Below, in pieces: positions 7,181 to 16,457 of a stretch of 64,000 bases of DNA (positions within the stretch are counted from its first letter, which is position 1; each line of letters starts with the position of its first letter). A program made the position numbers and the translations under genes. A model generated the notes under the pieces. That model did no database searches, was not told where the DNA came from, and worked only from the letters and a program-made list of their open reading frames with translations. The DNA lies in the NCBI GenBank assembly GCA_947499505.1, contig CANMOQ010000002.1, positions 372,001 to 436,000 on the forward strand. Direction: 5' to 3'. Source of the DNA: an uncultured Erythrobacter sp. (GTDB taxonomy: Bacteria; Pseudomonadota; Alphaproteobacteria; Sphingomonadales; Sphingomonadaceae).

Positions 7181-9820
7181 GTGACCGCGCTTTCGCCCAC
7201 TCCTGCTCTGGAAGACAGCAAGCCATCAGGCTCCGCGTCTGCGCGCAAGAGTTCGCGCAGCTCGCGGCGCATGCGCGCTGTCCGGCGCGAGCTGCTGGGC
7301 CAATGGCTCGGCCCGCTGTTGATCGCGATTGCGCTCGCCGTCCTCCATCAGCTGGGCGCCTTTGCGCAGGTCGATGGACGTTTCTTCGATGCCGTCACCG
7401 TCAACCAAGCGGGCAGCCAGCCCAGCGTAGTGGTGATTGAGCGCGACCCCGGTTTCGCCGCGCAAGACCCGGCGCAATTTACCGCATTGGAGCGCTCGCT
7501 TGCCAATCTGGGCGTTGAACGGATCGGCTATCTCGGTGCTGATCGGGTCCCCTCAACCTCAGCCGCTGTTCCCGTCATTGTTGGCCTGCCAGCGCAGCAA
7601 TTGCCCGAAAATGAAAGCTGGGAGCTGCAAGGCGCTGGCACTGCCGGATCGGCGATCCCAACCGCGCGAACCTTGGCCCCGGCGCAATACGGCATCAACC
7701 GCGCGCAATCGGCGGTTCTGCCCGGACGCAGCGAGAGCATTCCTGTGTTCGACGCTGCCCTCGCTGGCAAAAGCCCGGCGCGCGGCGAGTTTCTGGTGCC
7801 GATGCCAAGCCGTCAGAGCATTCCGATCCTCAAAGCCAGCCAGCTGACCAGCGGCGATATTCAGCCGGGCGAACTGGCCGGTCTGGTCGCAATGGTGGTT
7901 CGCCCTGATGCGCTGCGCGGTTCGCTCAGCACGCCGCTCAGCCCGAACAGCCATTCAACCAGCGAGGCGATTTTCCGCGCCCATGCGGTGAACGCGCTGA
8001 GGACAGATCAAATCAGCTATTACGCCCTTGATTGGCAAGTGTGGGTGATGTTGCTCGCGCTCGGCGCGCTGCTATCGCTGGTCTACCGAGAGACTGATCC
8101 CAAGCGGCTGGCGGTCTTGGTACCGATCAGTTTCAGCCTATTGATCGCCGCGGCCTGCTGGGCCGTTTTGCTGTTTACGAACACTCTGCTGCCCGTCGCC
8201 GCACTGATGCTGGCGCCGTGGATCATCACATTCCAGCGCGTGATTGAGCGCGAAACTTCGCAAGATCGCCGTCTTGAGCGCACCGCCTCTCGGGCGGTGC
8301 AGACCTCGTTCAACCGCTCGGCCTTGCGTGAAGGCGCGCGCCTGCCGCAGCTGCTCGGTTCCGCCGCCCAATATGCCGGGGTTGAGCGCAGCCTGCTGGT
8401 CGAATTGCTGCCCAACGGCCAGCTGGAGCCGGTCGCGGCCAACAACGCCTCGATCGAAGACATCGCCATTGCGCCCAAACAGCTCGCCGCGATCCTGAAA
8501 GACCTGCGCGCAACCTTTGCCGTGCGCGATGCCGCCGACATCGTCCCCAGCTGGGCGGGCGAGGCGCGGATCGGCTGGGTCGGTGCGGGCGATCAGCAAT
8601 TGTTCTGGCTCCACACCCGCCCGGACACCGCCACACCGGGCAAATCAGCGCATCTGGTGCGCGCGATTGTCACAAGTTTCCGCGAGCTGTTCCGCTGGCG
8701 CGCTGACCTCAACGCGCGGGCCAGCCAGGAAAGCCGCTATCTGCCGCTTGATGACAAGGTCGCAAGCGCCATCGCGCTGGTCGCCAACGAATCTGAGCAA
8801 GTGCGCCGCGGGTTCGACACAATCGATACCGCTGTCATCATTTTCCACCTGATCGGCTCTCCCCTGCACGCCAATGAAGCGATGCAGGAGCTCTACCGTG
8901 AGGCTGGGCTGGGCCTGTTCGACACCTCGCTGTCGGAGGCTTTGCTGGCACTGACAGAGCTCGACGCAGAGCGGGTCGAGGCGTTGATCGAAGACCTGAT
9001 GCTCAACGGCTCTGAAATGCGCATGCCGATGCGCGATCTGGGTGACGGCAATCGCCAAAGCGAGCGGATGCTGCGGCTCGCCGCGCCTGTCGGCCATGCC
9101 CACGGCGCGGACCGCATTCTGGTGCTCGAAGCGATTGATATGCGCGATGTGAACCGCGCCGCTGACCTGCGCAAAGCGGTGGCGAAATTCATCGATCTGC
9201 AATTGCGCAATGATTTTGAGGCGATCCTGCTCGGCTCTCAGCTCGCCAGTGACGAACGGCTAGCCAGCGAACAAGTGCGCAGCGTGGTGGACCGCATTAG
9301 CGAGACCGCCCGCCGCGCAACCAGCCGCCTGGACGAGGTTGCTGGCCTGATCCGTTCCGAAACGCGCGACCTTACCGAGGCCTGCTATCCAGTGGACGCC
9401 GCCGCCGTTGCCAAAGACGCAATCGCGCGCGCCTCCACCCTCGCCGACGAGCTTGGCGTTATCATCGAAGCGGAGCACCCGAGCGTCAGCGGCTTCACTC
9501 TGGCGGAGCCGAATGCGCTGGCCGATATGCTGGTCGCGATGCTGCGCGTGGTGATCGCGGATACGCCGCAGCACGGCGTGGTGAAGCTCAAGCTCGAGGA
9601 GCTGCAAGGGCGCACGCACATCCGAGTTTCTGGCGGTTTTGGGATCGGCTTTGACCGGCTGCTCTGGCTCATCGCCAACTACGAAGAGGGCGCAGTCGGC
9701 GAATACCGTGTGATCGGCGAGGGCATGGCCAAGGTCACGCGTTGGTCGGCCAGCGTTTCCTATTGGGGCAGCCAGTCAAATGGCTTTGGATTCAATGTAG
9801 ATTTGCGGGGGGTCGGCTGA
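7181..9820 (+). CDS. CHASE2-type membrane sensor with degenerate kinase-like C-terminus
   Basis: GTG 7181 is preferred: it overlaps a stop (GTGA) and gives 879 residues, while ATG 7271 is the alternative; neither has a good ribosome site. After one N-terminal membrane segment comes an extracytoplasmic CHASE2-like region, then three closely spaced membrane helices (starting around WQVWVMLLALGALLSLVY), the usual CHASE2 layout. The long cytoplasmic part has a coiled-coil-like stretch and a C-terminal region that resembles an HATPase fold (SGGFGIGFDRL) but lacks a clear N-box or phospho-accepting His. It may be a pseudokinase. Its stop overlaps the following receiver gene by one base. Confidence 0.7.
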   Translation: MTALSPTPALEDSKPSGSASARKSSRSSRRMRAVRRELLGQWLGPLLIAIALAVLHQLGAFAQVDGRFFDAVTVNQAGSQPSVVVIERDPGFAAQDPAQFTALERSLANLGVERIGYLGADRVPSTSAAVPVIVGLPAQQLPENESWELQGAGTAGSAIPTARTLAPAQYGINRAQSAVLPGRSESIPVFDAALAGKSPARGEFLVPMPSRQSIPILKASQLTSGDIQPGELAGLVAMVVRPDALRGSLSTPLSPNSHSTSEAIFRAHAVNALRTDQISYYALDWQVWVMLLALGALLSLVYRETDPKRLAVLVPISFSLLIAAACWAVLLFTNTLLPVAALMLAPWIITFQRVIERETSQDRRLERTASRAVQTSFNRSALREGARLPQLLGSAAQYAGVERSLLVELLPNGQLEPVAANNASIEDIAIAPKQLAAILKDLRATFAVRDAADIVPSWAGEARIGWVGAGDQQLFWLHTRPDTATPGKSAHLVRAIVTSFRELFRWRADLNARASQESRYLPLDDKVASAIALVANESEQVRRGFDTIDTAVIIFHLIGSPLHANEAMQELYREAGLGLFDTSLSEALLALTELDAERVEALIEDLMLNGSEMRMPMRDLGDGNRQSERMLRLAAPVGHAHGADRILVLEAIDMRDVNRAADLRKAVAKFIDLQLRNDFEAILLGSQLASDERLASEQVRSVVDRISETARRATSRLDEVAGLIRSETRDLTEACYPVDAAAVAKDAIARASTLADELGVIIEAEHPSVSGFTLAEPNALADMLVAMLRVVIADTPQHGVVKLKLEELQGRTHIRVSGGFGIGFDRLLWLIANYEEGAVGEYRVIGEGMAKVTRWSASVSYWGSQSNGFGFNVDLRGVG

Positions 9821-10227
9821 TGGCGGCGCGTATTCTGGTGATCGATGACGATCCCATTCTGGCGGGGCTGTTGCAGTTGACTCTGCAGCTCGAAGGCTAT
9901 GAAGTCGACGTCGCGAGCGATGGTGATGCGGGCCTGAAACAGGTGAAAGCAGCGCGCTTTGACCTGATCCTGCTCGACCTTGTCATGCCAAAAATTGATG
10001 GGATCAAATTCCTGCGTCTGCTGGCTGAAAGCGGCGCGCATCGGCCGCCAGTGATGATCGTATCCTCGGCCACCGAAGAGAAGCTGACCGAGCAGCACCA
10101 TGCCCTCGGCGTGGTCGATATTGCTCGCAAGCCGGTGGAGCCTGCTGAGCTGGTCAAACGCGCGGCCCGCGCGCTGGCTGGTGGAAGCGCGCAGGTATCG
10201 GCTGAACCAGCGGCGGAGCAGGGCTGA
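9820..10227 (+). CDS. Single-domain response regulator (receiver)
   Basis: ATG 9820 overlaps the stop of the sensor gene (TGATG), indicating translational coupling. The 135-residue protein is a CheY-like receiver with the acidic pocket in IDDDP, the phospho-acceptor Asp in LLDLVMP, the Ser switch in VSSATEE and Lys in ARKPVEP. A short Ala/Glu-rich tail follows and no output domain is present. It probably acts by protein contact on the polymer-synthesis proteins encoded downstream, or in a phosphorelay with the Hpt protein at 5979-6746; both are inference. Confidence 0.88.
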   Translation: MAARILVIDDDPILAGLLQLTLQLEGYEVDVASDGDAGLKQVKAARFDLILLDLVMPKIDGIKFLRLLAESGAHRPPVMIVSSATEEKLTEQHHALGVVDIARKPVEPAELVKRAARALAGGSAQVSAEPAAEQG

Positions 10228-10238
10228 GACAATACGCC

Positions 10239-12800
10239 GTGGACCTTTTTCCTCTCACCATATTTCCTGAAGGCGGATTGGCCGGATCGATCATCACGAC
10301 CGTGTGGGTCGGTGTGTTTGTCATGTGCTTTTTCAACCTGCGCTATGGCTGGGTGCTGTCGGGTCTGGTGGTGCCGGGCTATCTCGTCCCGCTGATGATC
10401 GTGAAGCCGTTTGCGGCGCTCGTAATCAGCGTTGAGGCGGTCGTCGCTTACCTCATCGTCTGGGTGTTTTCGCAAAAGCTCGCGCCGGGCCGCTTCCCCA
10501 GCCTGTTTGGCCGCGACCGCTTCATGGGTCTGATCCTCGCCAGCATCGCAGTGCGCCTGTCGTTTGACGGCCTGCTGCTGCCGGAGTTTTCCGGCTGGCT
10601 GGAGGAGAATTTTGACCGGCGGATCGATTGGGAAAACAACCTACAAAGCTTCGGCCTCGTCATCATCTCATTGATGGCGAACCAGTTTTGGAAGCCGGGG
10701 CTTAAGCGCGGTCTGCCAATGGCCTGCGTCACCATCGGCCTCACCTATCTGATTGTGCGCTACGGCCTGATGGAGATCACCAATTTCCGCATCAGCGGCG
10801 TGTTCTACCTCTATGAAGGGCTCGCAAGCTCGATCCTCGCCAGCCCCAAAGCCTATATCATCCTGACGCTGACGGCGCTGATTGCGAGCCATTACAACGT
10901 CAAATATGGCTGGGATTTCTCCGGCATTCTGATCCCGGCGCTGATCGCGCTGCAATGGTATCAGCCGACCAAAATCCTGACCTCGTTCGGCGAGGCGATC
11001 CTGATCTATTGCATCGCGCGGATGATCCTGCAGCTGCCGTTTATGGCCAATGTCACATTGGAGGGTGGACGCAAACTGCTGCTCTTCTTCAACATCAGCT
11101 TCGCTTGGAAAATGGCGCTGGGCTGGTTCATCGTATGGCAGGGCATCGACGTAAAGACGACCGATTTCTTCGGCTTCGGCTATCTGCTCTCCACACTGAT
11201 CGCGATCAAAGCGCACGATAAAGACATCTTCCCGCGCGTTGCCCGCTCCACCCTGCAGGTCAGCCTGGCCGGCGCGGTGATTGGCAACTTCGTCGGCTTT
11301 ACGCTCACCGCTGCGACCGCGCGCGCACCGTGGAACGATGGCCCGGTACAGGCCGATGGCCTGCGCTTCGGCAATTCACCTCAACTCAACGCGCTGATCG
11401 TGAACGCGGTCGGCGATGCGCACACCCGCGTCATGCGCGGCGCGGCTCAGCCCTTGTCGAATGAGGGCCGCAGAACCCTCTCTCGGCTGGTCGAGCTGAT
11501 CGAAGAAGGCGTGCCTGAAATCGCACCCGAATTTCATCAGCGCGCCAGCGGTTGGCGCTTGCTCAGGATCGAGGATGGTCGCCTCGCGATTATCCGCGAT
11601 GACGATAAGGGCGCAGAATTGCTGGTGTTTGACCCGAATGCCGCGCGTGATCAGGCAATCATCCTGCCTGACCCGACAGCTATGCCGGGTCTTGCCAATG
11701 CCGCCCTCGCCCTGCAGCGCAATCAGGATGCACGCTGGCTTGTGCTCGCCGCTCCTGCGCCAGCCGGACGGAACAGCGACAGCAATGTCGCGCAGATCTT
11801 TATTGATTCAACACGGACCGCTCATATCGTGGTCAGCGCAGCGGTCCCGGGCTCTGGATCGCGCTTTGCCTTTGCCGATGGCGCAGCCGCCGCCGCGAAT
11901 GTCGCGGCTTTGCGCCAAGTGGCGCCTGACCTCAAAGTCAGCCTGGCTGGCGAGGGACGCGGTCTGCGCGGCGATTATGCAACCTTGGAGCTGAGCGAGG
12001 CGTCTTTGCGCCATATCGCCGGCCTGACCGCACCGGCCCAGCCGGCGGAGCAGCCCAAAGTGTGTGCACTGTCTCGCAGTGCGGCAGAGGGCAGCCATTG
12101 GGACAGCCTGCCCCAACTCGCCTTTGCCCGGTTTGAAATCGCTGCGCCTATGATCGAGCGCGTGCGCGCTGGGGAAGCACCTCAAATTGCCAGCGCCGCG
12201 GCGCAGATGGCCGGAATGGACATCGCCCGCTGCCGCTTTGGCTCAAAAATGCACTGGAGCCTGTCTGCGGCTGGCCGCGACGAAGGCAATATCTTCCTCG
12301 CCGAAGAGCAAGAGCCGCAAAAGGCGGTGTTGACCTTTGAAAACTCGCGCGGCGTCCTGCCCGCCCGGATTGGCGTGGCGGTGCACCGCGAATGGGATTC
12401 CGGCGCCTTGTTTGTCGCCACCCGAAGCGACAGTTTCCTGCGCGATCCGCACACGATCTTTGATGTCACATGGCAGGAATGGGTCCGCAGCCAAGAGGGC
12501 GTGGAGGATCCCATGATCTTCCAATTGCGCGCTCGCCCACGCGAGGCGGTCGATTACCGGGGGGGCGTCGATGTGCTGGTCGCAAAAGACCGCATTGGGC
12601 CAGAACAGCCTGCGTTTGGCGAGGTTATCTCTGCCCTGCGCAGCGCCGGTCTGCGCGCTGAAACGGTCACTAACGCGCACAATCAAGCGGGCATGGAAGC
12701 GCGCCCGAGCATGTCGCTGCGCTATATCGAAAGCACCAGCGAGCGGCGCTATGCCTTTGGCTGGTTGATGTTCCCTGGCATCGGGGAGCGTGCAGAATGA
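10239..12800 (+). CDS. PgsC/CapC-like membrane protein with duplicated module and large soluble domain
   Basis: It starts at GTG 10239, 11 bp after the receiver gene. Residues 1-360 are a polytopic membrane region carrying the PgsC-type motif YGWVLSGLVVPGYL (36-49) and a second related copy, YGWDFSGILIPALI (223-236). Bacillus PgsC is about 150 residues with one such module, so this looks like a tandem duplication. PgsC/CapC works with PgsB/CapB in poly-gamma-glutamate synthesis and export. Residues about 365-853 form a soluble domain I do not recognise. The stop overlaps the next start by 4 bp and the PgsB-like gene ends the same operon, which strongly supports the assignment. Confidence 0.8.
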   Translation: MDLFPLTIFPEGGLAGSIITTVWVGVFVMCFFNLRYGWVLSGLVVPGYLVPLMIVKPFAALVISVEAVVAYLIVWVFSQKLAPGRFPSLFGRDRFMGLILASIAVRLSFDGLLLPEFSGWLEENFDRRIDWENNLQSFGLVIISLMANQFWKPGLKRGLPMACVTIGLTYLIVRYGLMEITNFRISGVFYLYEGLASSILASPKAYIILTLTALIASHYNVKYGWDFSGILIPALIALQWYQPTKILTSFGEAILIYCIARMILQLPFMANVTLEGGRKLLLFFNISFAWKMALGWFIVWQGIDVKTTDFFGFGYLLSTLIAIKAHDKDIFPRVARSTLQVSLAGAVIGNFVGFTLTAATARAPWNDGPVQADGLRFGNSPQLNALIVNAVGDAHTRVMRGAAQPLSNEGRRTLSRLVELIEEGVPEIAPEFHQRASGWRLLRIEDGRLAIIRDDDKGAELLVFDPNAARDQAIILPDPTAMPGLANAALALQRNQDARWLVLAAPAPAGRNSDSNVAQIFIDSTRTAHIVVSAAVPGSGSRFAFADGAAAAANVAALRQVAPDLKVSLAGEGRGLRGDYATLELSEASLRHIAGLTAPAQPAEQPKVCALSRSAAEGSHWDSLPQLAFARFEIAAPMIERVRAGEAPQIASAAAQMAGMDIARCRFGSKMHWSLSAAGRDEGNIFLAEEQEPQKAVLTFENSRGVLPARIGVAVHREWDSGALFVATRSDSFLRDPHTIFDVTWQEWVRSQEGVEDPMIFQLRARPREAVDYRGGVDVLVAKDRIGPEQPAFGEVISALRSAGLRAETVTNAHNQAGMEARPSMSLRYIESTSERRYAFGWLMFPGIGERAE

Positions 12801-13582
12801 CTTTGTCCATGCTCACCAAGTCTTTGGTGTTTGCCGTGCTGGCGCTAGCGTCAGGCTGGGCCGGGCGCGAATACGCAATGCCGCTCGCCAGCTACCTTAC
12901 CGATGTGCGCGATATCACCGCGCGCGATGCCCGCATTTCAAAGCGCTCCATCGTTTACCGCATCCCAGAAAATGACAAGCTGGCCTTCACCTTCTCCCAA
13001 CCGGTGACCCAGGCCAAAATCCTGCTCGCCCCTTCGGTGACAGAGGAAGTTCGCGGGCTTGAGAAAGGCTTTGTCTACGGCCTGCGGATGCGCTGGATCG
13101 GGGCGGATGGCCAAGAGATTTCCGTCCATGACGCCTATCTGCAAGCGGATTCGCCCGACGTGGTTTTTGCCTCGGGCAACACCTGGCGGTTCTTCCGTAC
13201 CCAGCCCGAATTGGTCGCCGAGCAAGACCAATTGCTGGTCGAAAGCCCCGTGCCCGCTGCTCGGCTGGAGCTGGAGATGTTCGACATTGATCGCGGCATT
13301 CTGGGTGTCGATGTGCAGGTGTTTGAACAGCGCACCTATCTCGGCTCCCAGTCTCTGGCTGCTTACCAACGGTTGAGCGATGAAACGCGCGACAGGCTGA
13401 CAGAGGCCAATGCCTTTCCAGCCGACATGCTTACGCGCGAAGAGCGTTTCTATTTGGGCCGTAATCATTGGCGCGCGGTGGGTCCGCTGGGCATTAGCGG
13501 GCGCGATTACACCATGCTGGTGCTGTATGAGGCATCGCGCGACGATATCTCCGAGAGCTTTGGCGAAGGTGATGCGCCATGA
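12797..13582 (+). CDS. Exported or membrane-anchored protein of unknown function
   Basis: This 261-residue protein has an N-terminal hydrophobic segment (about residues 4-24) that could be a signal peptide or anchor, then a soluble, beta-rich, acidic domain without cysteines or known catalytic motifs. It overlaps the PgsC-like gene upstream and the hydrolase-like gene downstream by 4 bp each (ATGA), so it is co-translated with the polymer-synthesis genes. Position suggests a periplasmic accessory role, perhaps replacing PgsA/CapA, but there is no sequence similarity that I can see. Confidence 0.75.
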   Translation: MTLSMLTKSLVFAVLALASGWAGREYAMPLASYLTDVRDITARDARISKRSIVYRIPENDKLAFTFSQPVTQAKILLAPSVTEEVRGLEKGFVYGLRMRWIGADGQEISVHDAYLQADSPDVVFASGNTWRFFRTQPELVAEQDQLLVESPVPAARLELEMFDIDRGILGVDVQVFEQRTYLGSQSLAAYQRLSDETRDRLTEANAFPADMLTREERFYLGRNHWRAVGPLGISGRDYTMLVLYEASRDDISESFGEGDAP

Positions 13583-14442
13583 GCCGCGCGAAGCCAATCC
13601 TAGCGGGCGGCGCTGCTGCCGCGATTTTCGCGGGCGCGGCCTATCTGTTCCCCCCATTTGGCGGGGTTCAAGGCACAGCCTTCGCCGATAATGCCGAGCT
13701 GGCCCGCGCGCAAAGCGCATTTGCAGAGCTGCTCGGCGGCAACAAGGATCGATTGGCTGACCTTTCAGAGCTGGGCCTTAAGGCATCGGCGATACCGGGC
13801 GCAGAGGACGCTGTTCTGCTGAGCGAAGGCGCTGGCGATTGTCAGGCACGCGGGATCTACTGGGTGCGCGAAGGGGCCACGCCCCCGCTGGCGATCACTG
13901 CGCCGCATCGCGGATCGGACCGCCACACCGGCAGCCTCGCCTCTGCTCTGTTCCTAGAGACCAGCGCGCAGGCCGCCGCCTGGAATTCTGCGCCGCGCCG
14001 CAAAACCAGCGGGTGCGAACACGCACTCGATCTGGCGCGCACCAAGGATCACCTGTTCAGCGCTTTCGCGCTTGGTTTTGCGCAAGCAGCACCAAACGGG
14101 CTCAATGTGCAGCTGCACGGCTTTGACGGAGATCGCCGGGACAGCGTGGCCGCGCAAACCGCCGGCATGATCCTCAGCAATGGCACCGAGCAGCCGAGCG
14201 AACGCCTGCTTGATCTGGCGGATTGCCTCAGCATGGCCTTCGCGCCCGTTCCCGTGCTCGTCTATCCCGGCGACACTGGCGAGCTGGGCGCGCTCTCCAA
14301 CGCTCAAGGCCAATTGCTGCGCGAGGCCGGGTTCGACGGCTTCGTCCATATCGAGATCTCTGCCGACCTGCGCGCAGCCATGATCGAGGATGGCGCCCTG
14401 CGGGCAAAGCTGGCCGCGTGTCTAGTGGAGGCTGCGTCATGA
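13579..14442 (+). CDS. Exported putative hydrolase of the polymer operon
   Basis: The 287-residue product has an N-terminal signal or anchor (AAAAIFAGAAYLF). Three conserved-looking blocks follow: APHRGSDRHTGSLASALF, DLARTKDHLFSAF and VQLHGFDGDRRDS. Spaced histidine/acid blocks followed by a late LHG resemble zinc poly-gamma-glutamate hydrolases and, more loosely, N-formylglutamate amidohydrolases. Given PgsC- and PgsB-like proteins in the same operon, a polymer-trimming or releasing enzyme in the periplasm fits well. The family assignment is tentative because I compared only remembered motif order. The gene overlaps both neighbours by 4 bp. Confidence 0.6.
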   Translation: MSRAKPILAGGAAAAIFAGAAYLFPPFGGVQGTAFADNAELARAQSAFAELLGGNKDRLADLSELGLKASAIPGAEDAVLLSEGAGDCQARGIYWVREGATPPLAITAPHRGSDRHTGSLASALFLETSAQAAAWNSAPRRKTSGCEHALDLARTKDHLFSAFALGFAQAAPNGLNVQLHGFDGDRRDSVAAQTAGMILSNGTEQPSERLLDLADCLSMAFAPVPVLVYPGDTGELGALSNAQGQLLREAGFDGFVHIEISADLRAAMIEDGALRAKLAACLVEAAS

Positions 14443-16457
14443 GCGTCCACACCAAAATTGATGCCGGGCTCGCCGCGCCGCAGGAACGCCTGCTGGCCGA
14501 CCGTTTGACCGCCGGGCTCGCGCCCAAAATGCGCCCCGTGTTCGAAGACGTTCACGCCGAAATTCTGGCGCTGGCCGACAAGCAAAGCGAATTCGCCGAT
14601 CCCCGCGTTCACGCAGAGCTGCTGGCGAAATATTGCGCCGGGCAAAGCGACTCGATCGCCGCGCTGGCCACTGCCGAGCGCGAGTTTCAGACCCGCCACG
14701 CCAACGCCATCGACCAAGCCGAAGAGCGCGCCGCGATCCTCGATTTCGCCCGCGCATTGGGCGCGGACCGCAAGCAATTGAACAGCGACCGCAAGGCGTT
14801 TGATGTCTATTTCGATGCCGATGCGGCGGTCGAACGGTTCCACAAGCGCGTCGGTGAACGAGAGCGCGCTTTGGCCCATGCGGTTGAGCGGCTGGGCCTG
14901 ATCGCCGCAGATGCCGTCGCCGCCGACCCGATGATGGTCCACACTGCGTTCTTCGTCGATCTGTTCGACGATCTGCTGGACGCCATGCGCAGCTGGCGCG
15001 GGGATGCGCGCATCCGCTGCGCCGCGCACACCTGCCTCGCAACCATCGCCAAGCAAATCGACCATTGGCCCTTTGGCGCGTGGCTGGAGGCTGTGCTCAG
15101 CGCAACGCGCCGGGTGTGCCTGGATGAAAGCGAAGATGTGTGGGTGCAATGCGCCGCCTTTGACGCATTGCTCGCGCTGTCGCCCAAATCCATCGCGACC
15201 GCTGTGAATGCGCGGCTGAAACAAACACTCTCAGCCAAGGCTGCGCGCGCGGCGGACAATGAGCTGTTCCTACGCCGCCATCTGGTGCGCCTGCTGAGCG
15301 CGAACTTCGCGCTGGATGAGGCGTTTGCGCGGCTATTTAAAAAGCTCGGCGACGACGAAAGCGGCGCGGTGCGCCAATCGCTCGCCGATACGCTGCACCT
15401 GCTGCCGAAACCGGTCGCAGCGGAGACATTTGTCGCCCTACGCGATGACAGCGACCGCCAGGTTCGCGCAGCGATCTTTGCCGATGTGCCGCGCATGCTG
15501 CGGGCCATAACGCCAGACGACTATGCGGCGCATATCGGCCATGTCCTGGCCAATGACAGCGACGAATTTGTGCTGCGCATCACATTGGACGCCGCCTCTG
15601 CGCTTGCCGCCTTCTGCCGCCAGTCCGGCGATCTGGGATCCGACCGGACCATCGCGCAAATCCGCCAGCACATCGCCGCGTTTCAGGCCCGCCGCCTCTC
15701 GCCCAAGCTGCTGCGCTGGGCCGATGAAGCGGCTGAGCGCGCATGGCTGATGTTCGACCTTGATGCGCTGGAAATTGCCGAAGCGATCCGCGAGGTGACG
15801 CGCGATCAGCGCGAGGCGGATATCCGCACGATCAAGGCGCTCAAACCATGGCTCGCCGAGAATAGCGAGCGGGTCGGCCGGGTGATGGCTGTGCTCGCGC
15901 AAAACGATTTTGGCCTCTCGCTCAAAACCGGTCGCCGCCCGCGCATTCAGCGCGGCGAGTGGATCAAGCGGCGGCTGTGGCGAGTCCTGTTCGAGGGGCG
16001 CAATTCCGCCACTGACAAACGCCAGGCGCATATCCACACCACCGGACGCCATTACTTCGGCACGATGCTCGCCCCAAGCGCGCGCATGGCGGAACTCGCC
16101 CCAACTAAAGTGCCCGGCGAACCTCTGTTTGAAAGCAGCGAGGGCGGCTGGCGCAATTACCTGCCACTGATCGATATGGTGCTGGCCGCGCTCGACCAAG
16201 GCCAGCCACTCGAGCTCTTCACTAGCGCCGGGATCACAACTCTGACCCCGCCTGCTGGTCTATACAGCCGCGCGCGCGCTTTCTGGCGTATCTCGCGCGA
16301 ATTTGCGTCGCTCGCCAATCAGCGCAACCGCGAGCCTGCGGAATTCCTCGAGGCTCTGCGCGGTCATGGGATTGAGACAGCATTCCGCAGCTATGATGCT
16401 GACCAGCCAGCCAATCCTGAAATCGCTAAGTTCTTCGGAGCGGAGGAGCCAGCATGA
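14439..16457 (+). CDS. Large alpha-helical (HEAT-repeat-like) cytoplasmic protein
   Basis: The frame is open further upstream, but ATG 14439 is chosen because it overlaps the previous stop as ATGA and gives a normal N-terminus (MSVHTKIDAG). The 672-residue protein is almost entirely helical. Its central part (about 200-420) shows Ala/Leu-rich helical pairs with motifs such as DSDRQVRAAIF and DDESGAVRQSLAD, typical of HEAT repeats. It has no signal peptide or membrane segment. It lies directly before the PgsB-like ligase with a 4-bp overlap, so a scaffold for the ligase/PgsC complex is a reasonable guess. Confidence 0.75.
   Translation: MSVHTKIDAGLAAPQERLLADRLTAGLAPKMRPVFEDVHAEILALADKQSEFADPRVHAELLAKYCAGQSDSIAALATAEREFQTRHANAIDQAEERAAILDFARALGADRKQLNSDRKAFDVYFDADAAVERFHKRVGERERALAHAVERLGLIAADAVAADPMMVHTAFFVDLFDDLLDAMRSWRGDARIRCAAHTCLATIAKQIDHWPFGAWLEAVLSATRRVCLDESEDVWVQCAAFDALLALSPKSIATAVNARLKQTLSAKAARAADNELFLRRHLVRLLSANFALDEAFARLFKKLGDDESGAVRQSLADTLHLLPKPVAAETFVALRDDSDRQVRAAIFADVPRMLRAITPDDYAAHIGHVLANDSDEFVLRITLDAASALAAFCRQSGDLGSDRTIAQIRQHIAAFQARRLSPKLLRWADEAAERAWLMFDLDALEIAEAIREVTRDQREADIRTIKALKPWLAENSERVGRVMAVLAQNDFGLSLKTGRRPRIQRGEWIKRRLWRVLFEGRNSATDKRQAHIHTTGRHYFGTMLAPSARMAELAPTKVPGEPLFESSEGGWRNYLPLIDMVLAALDQGQPLELFTSAGITTLTPPAGLYSRARAFWRISREFASLANQRNREPAEFLEALRGHGIETAFRSYDADQPANPEIAKFFGAEEPA

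Noticed and set aside
14304..15224. 306-residue minus-strand frame opposite the helical-repeat gene
   Set aside because: GC-rich antisense frame; the plus strand shows operon overlaps and proper start.
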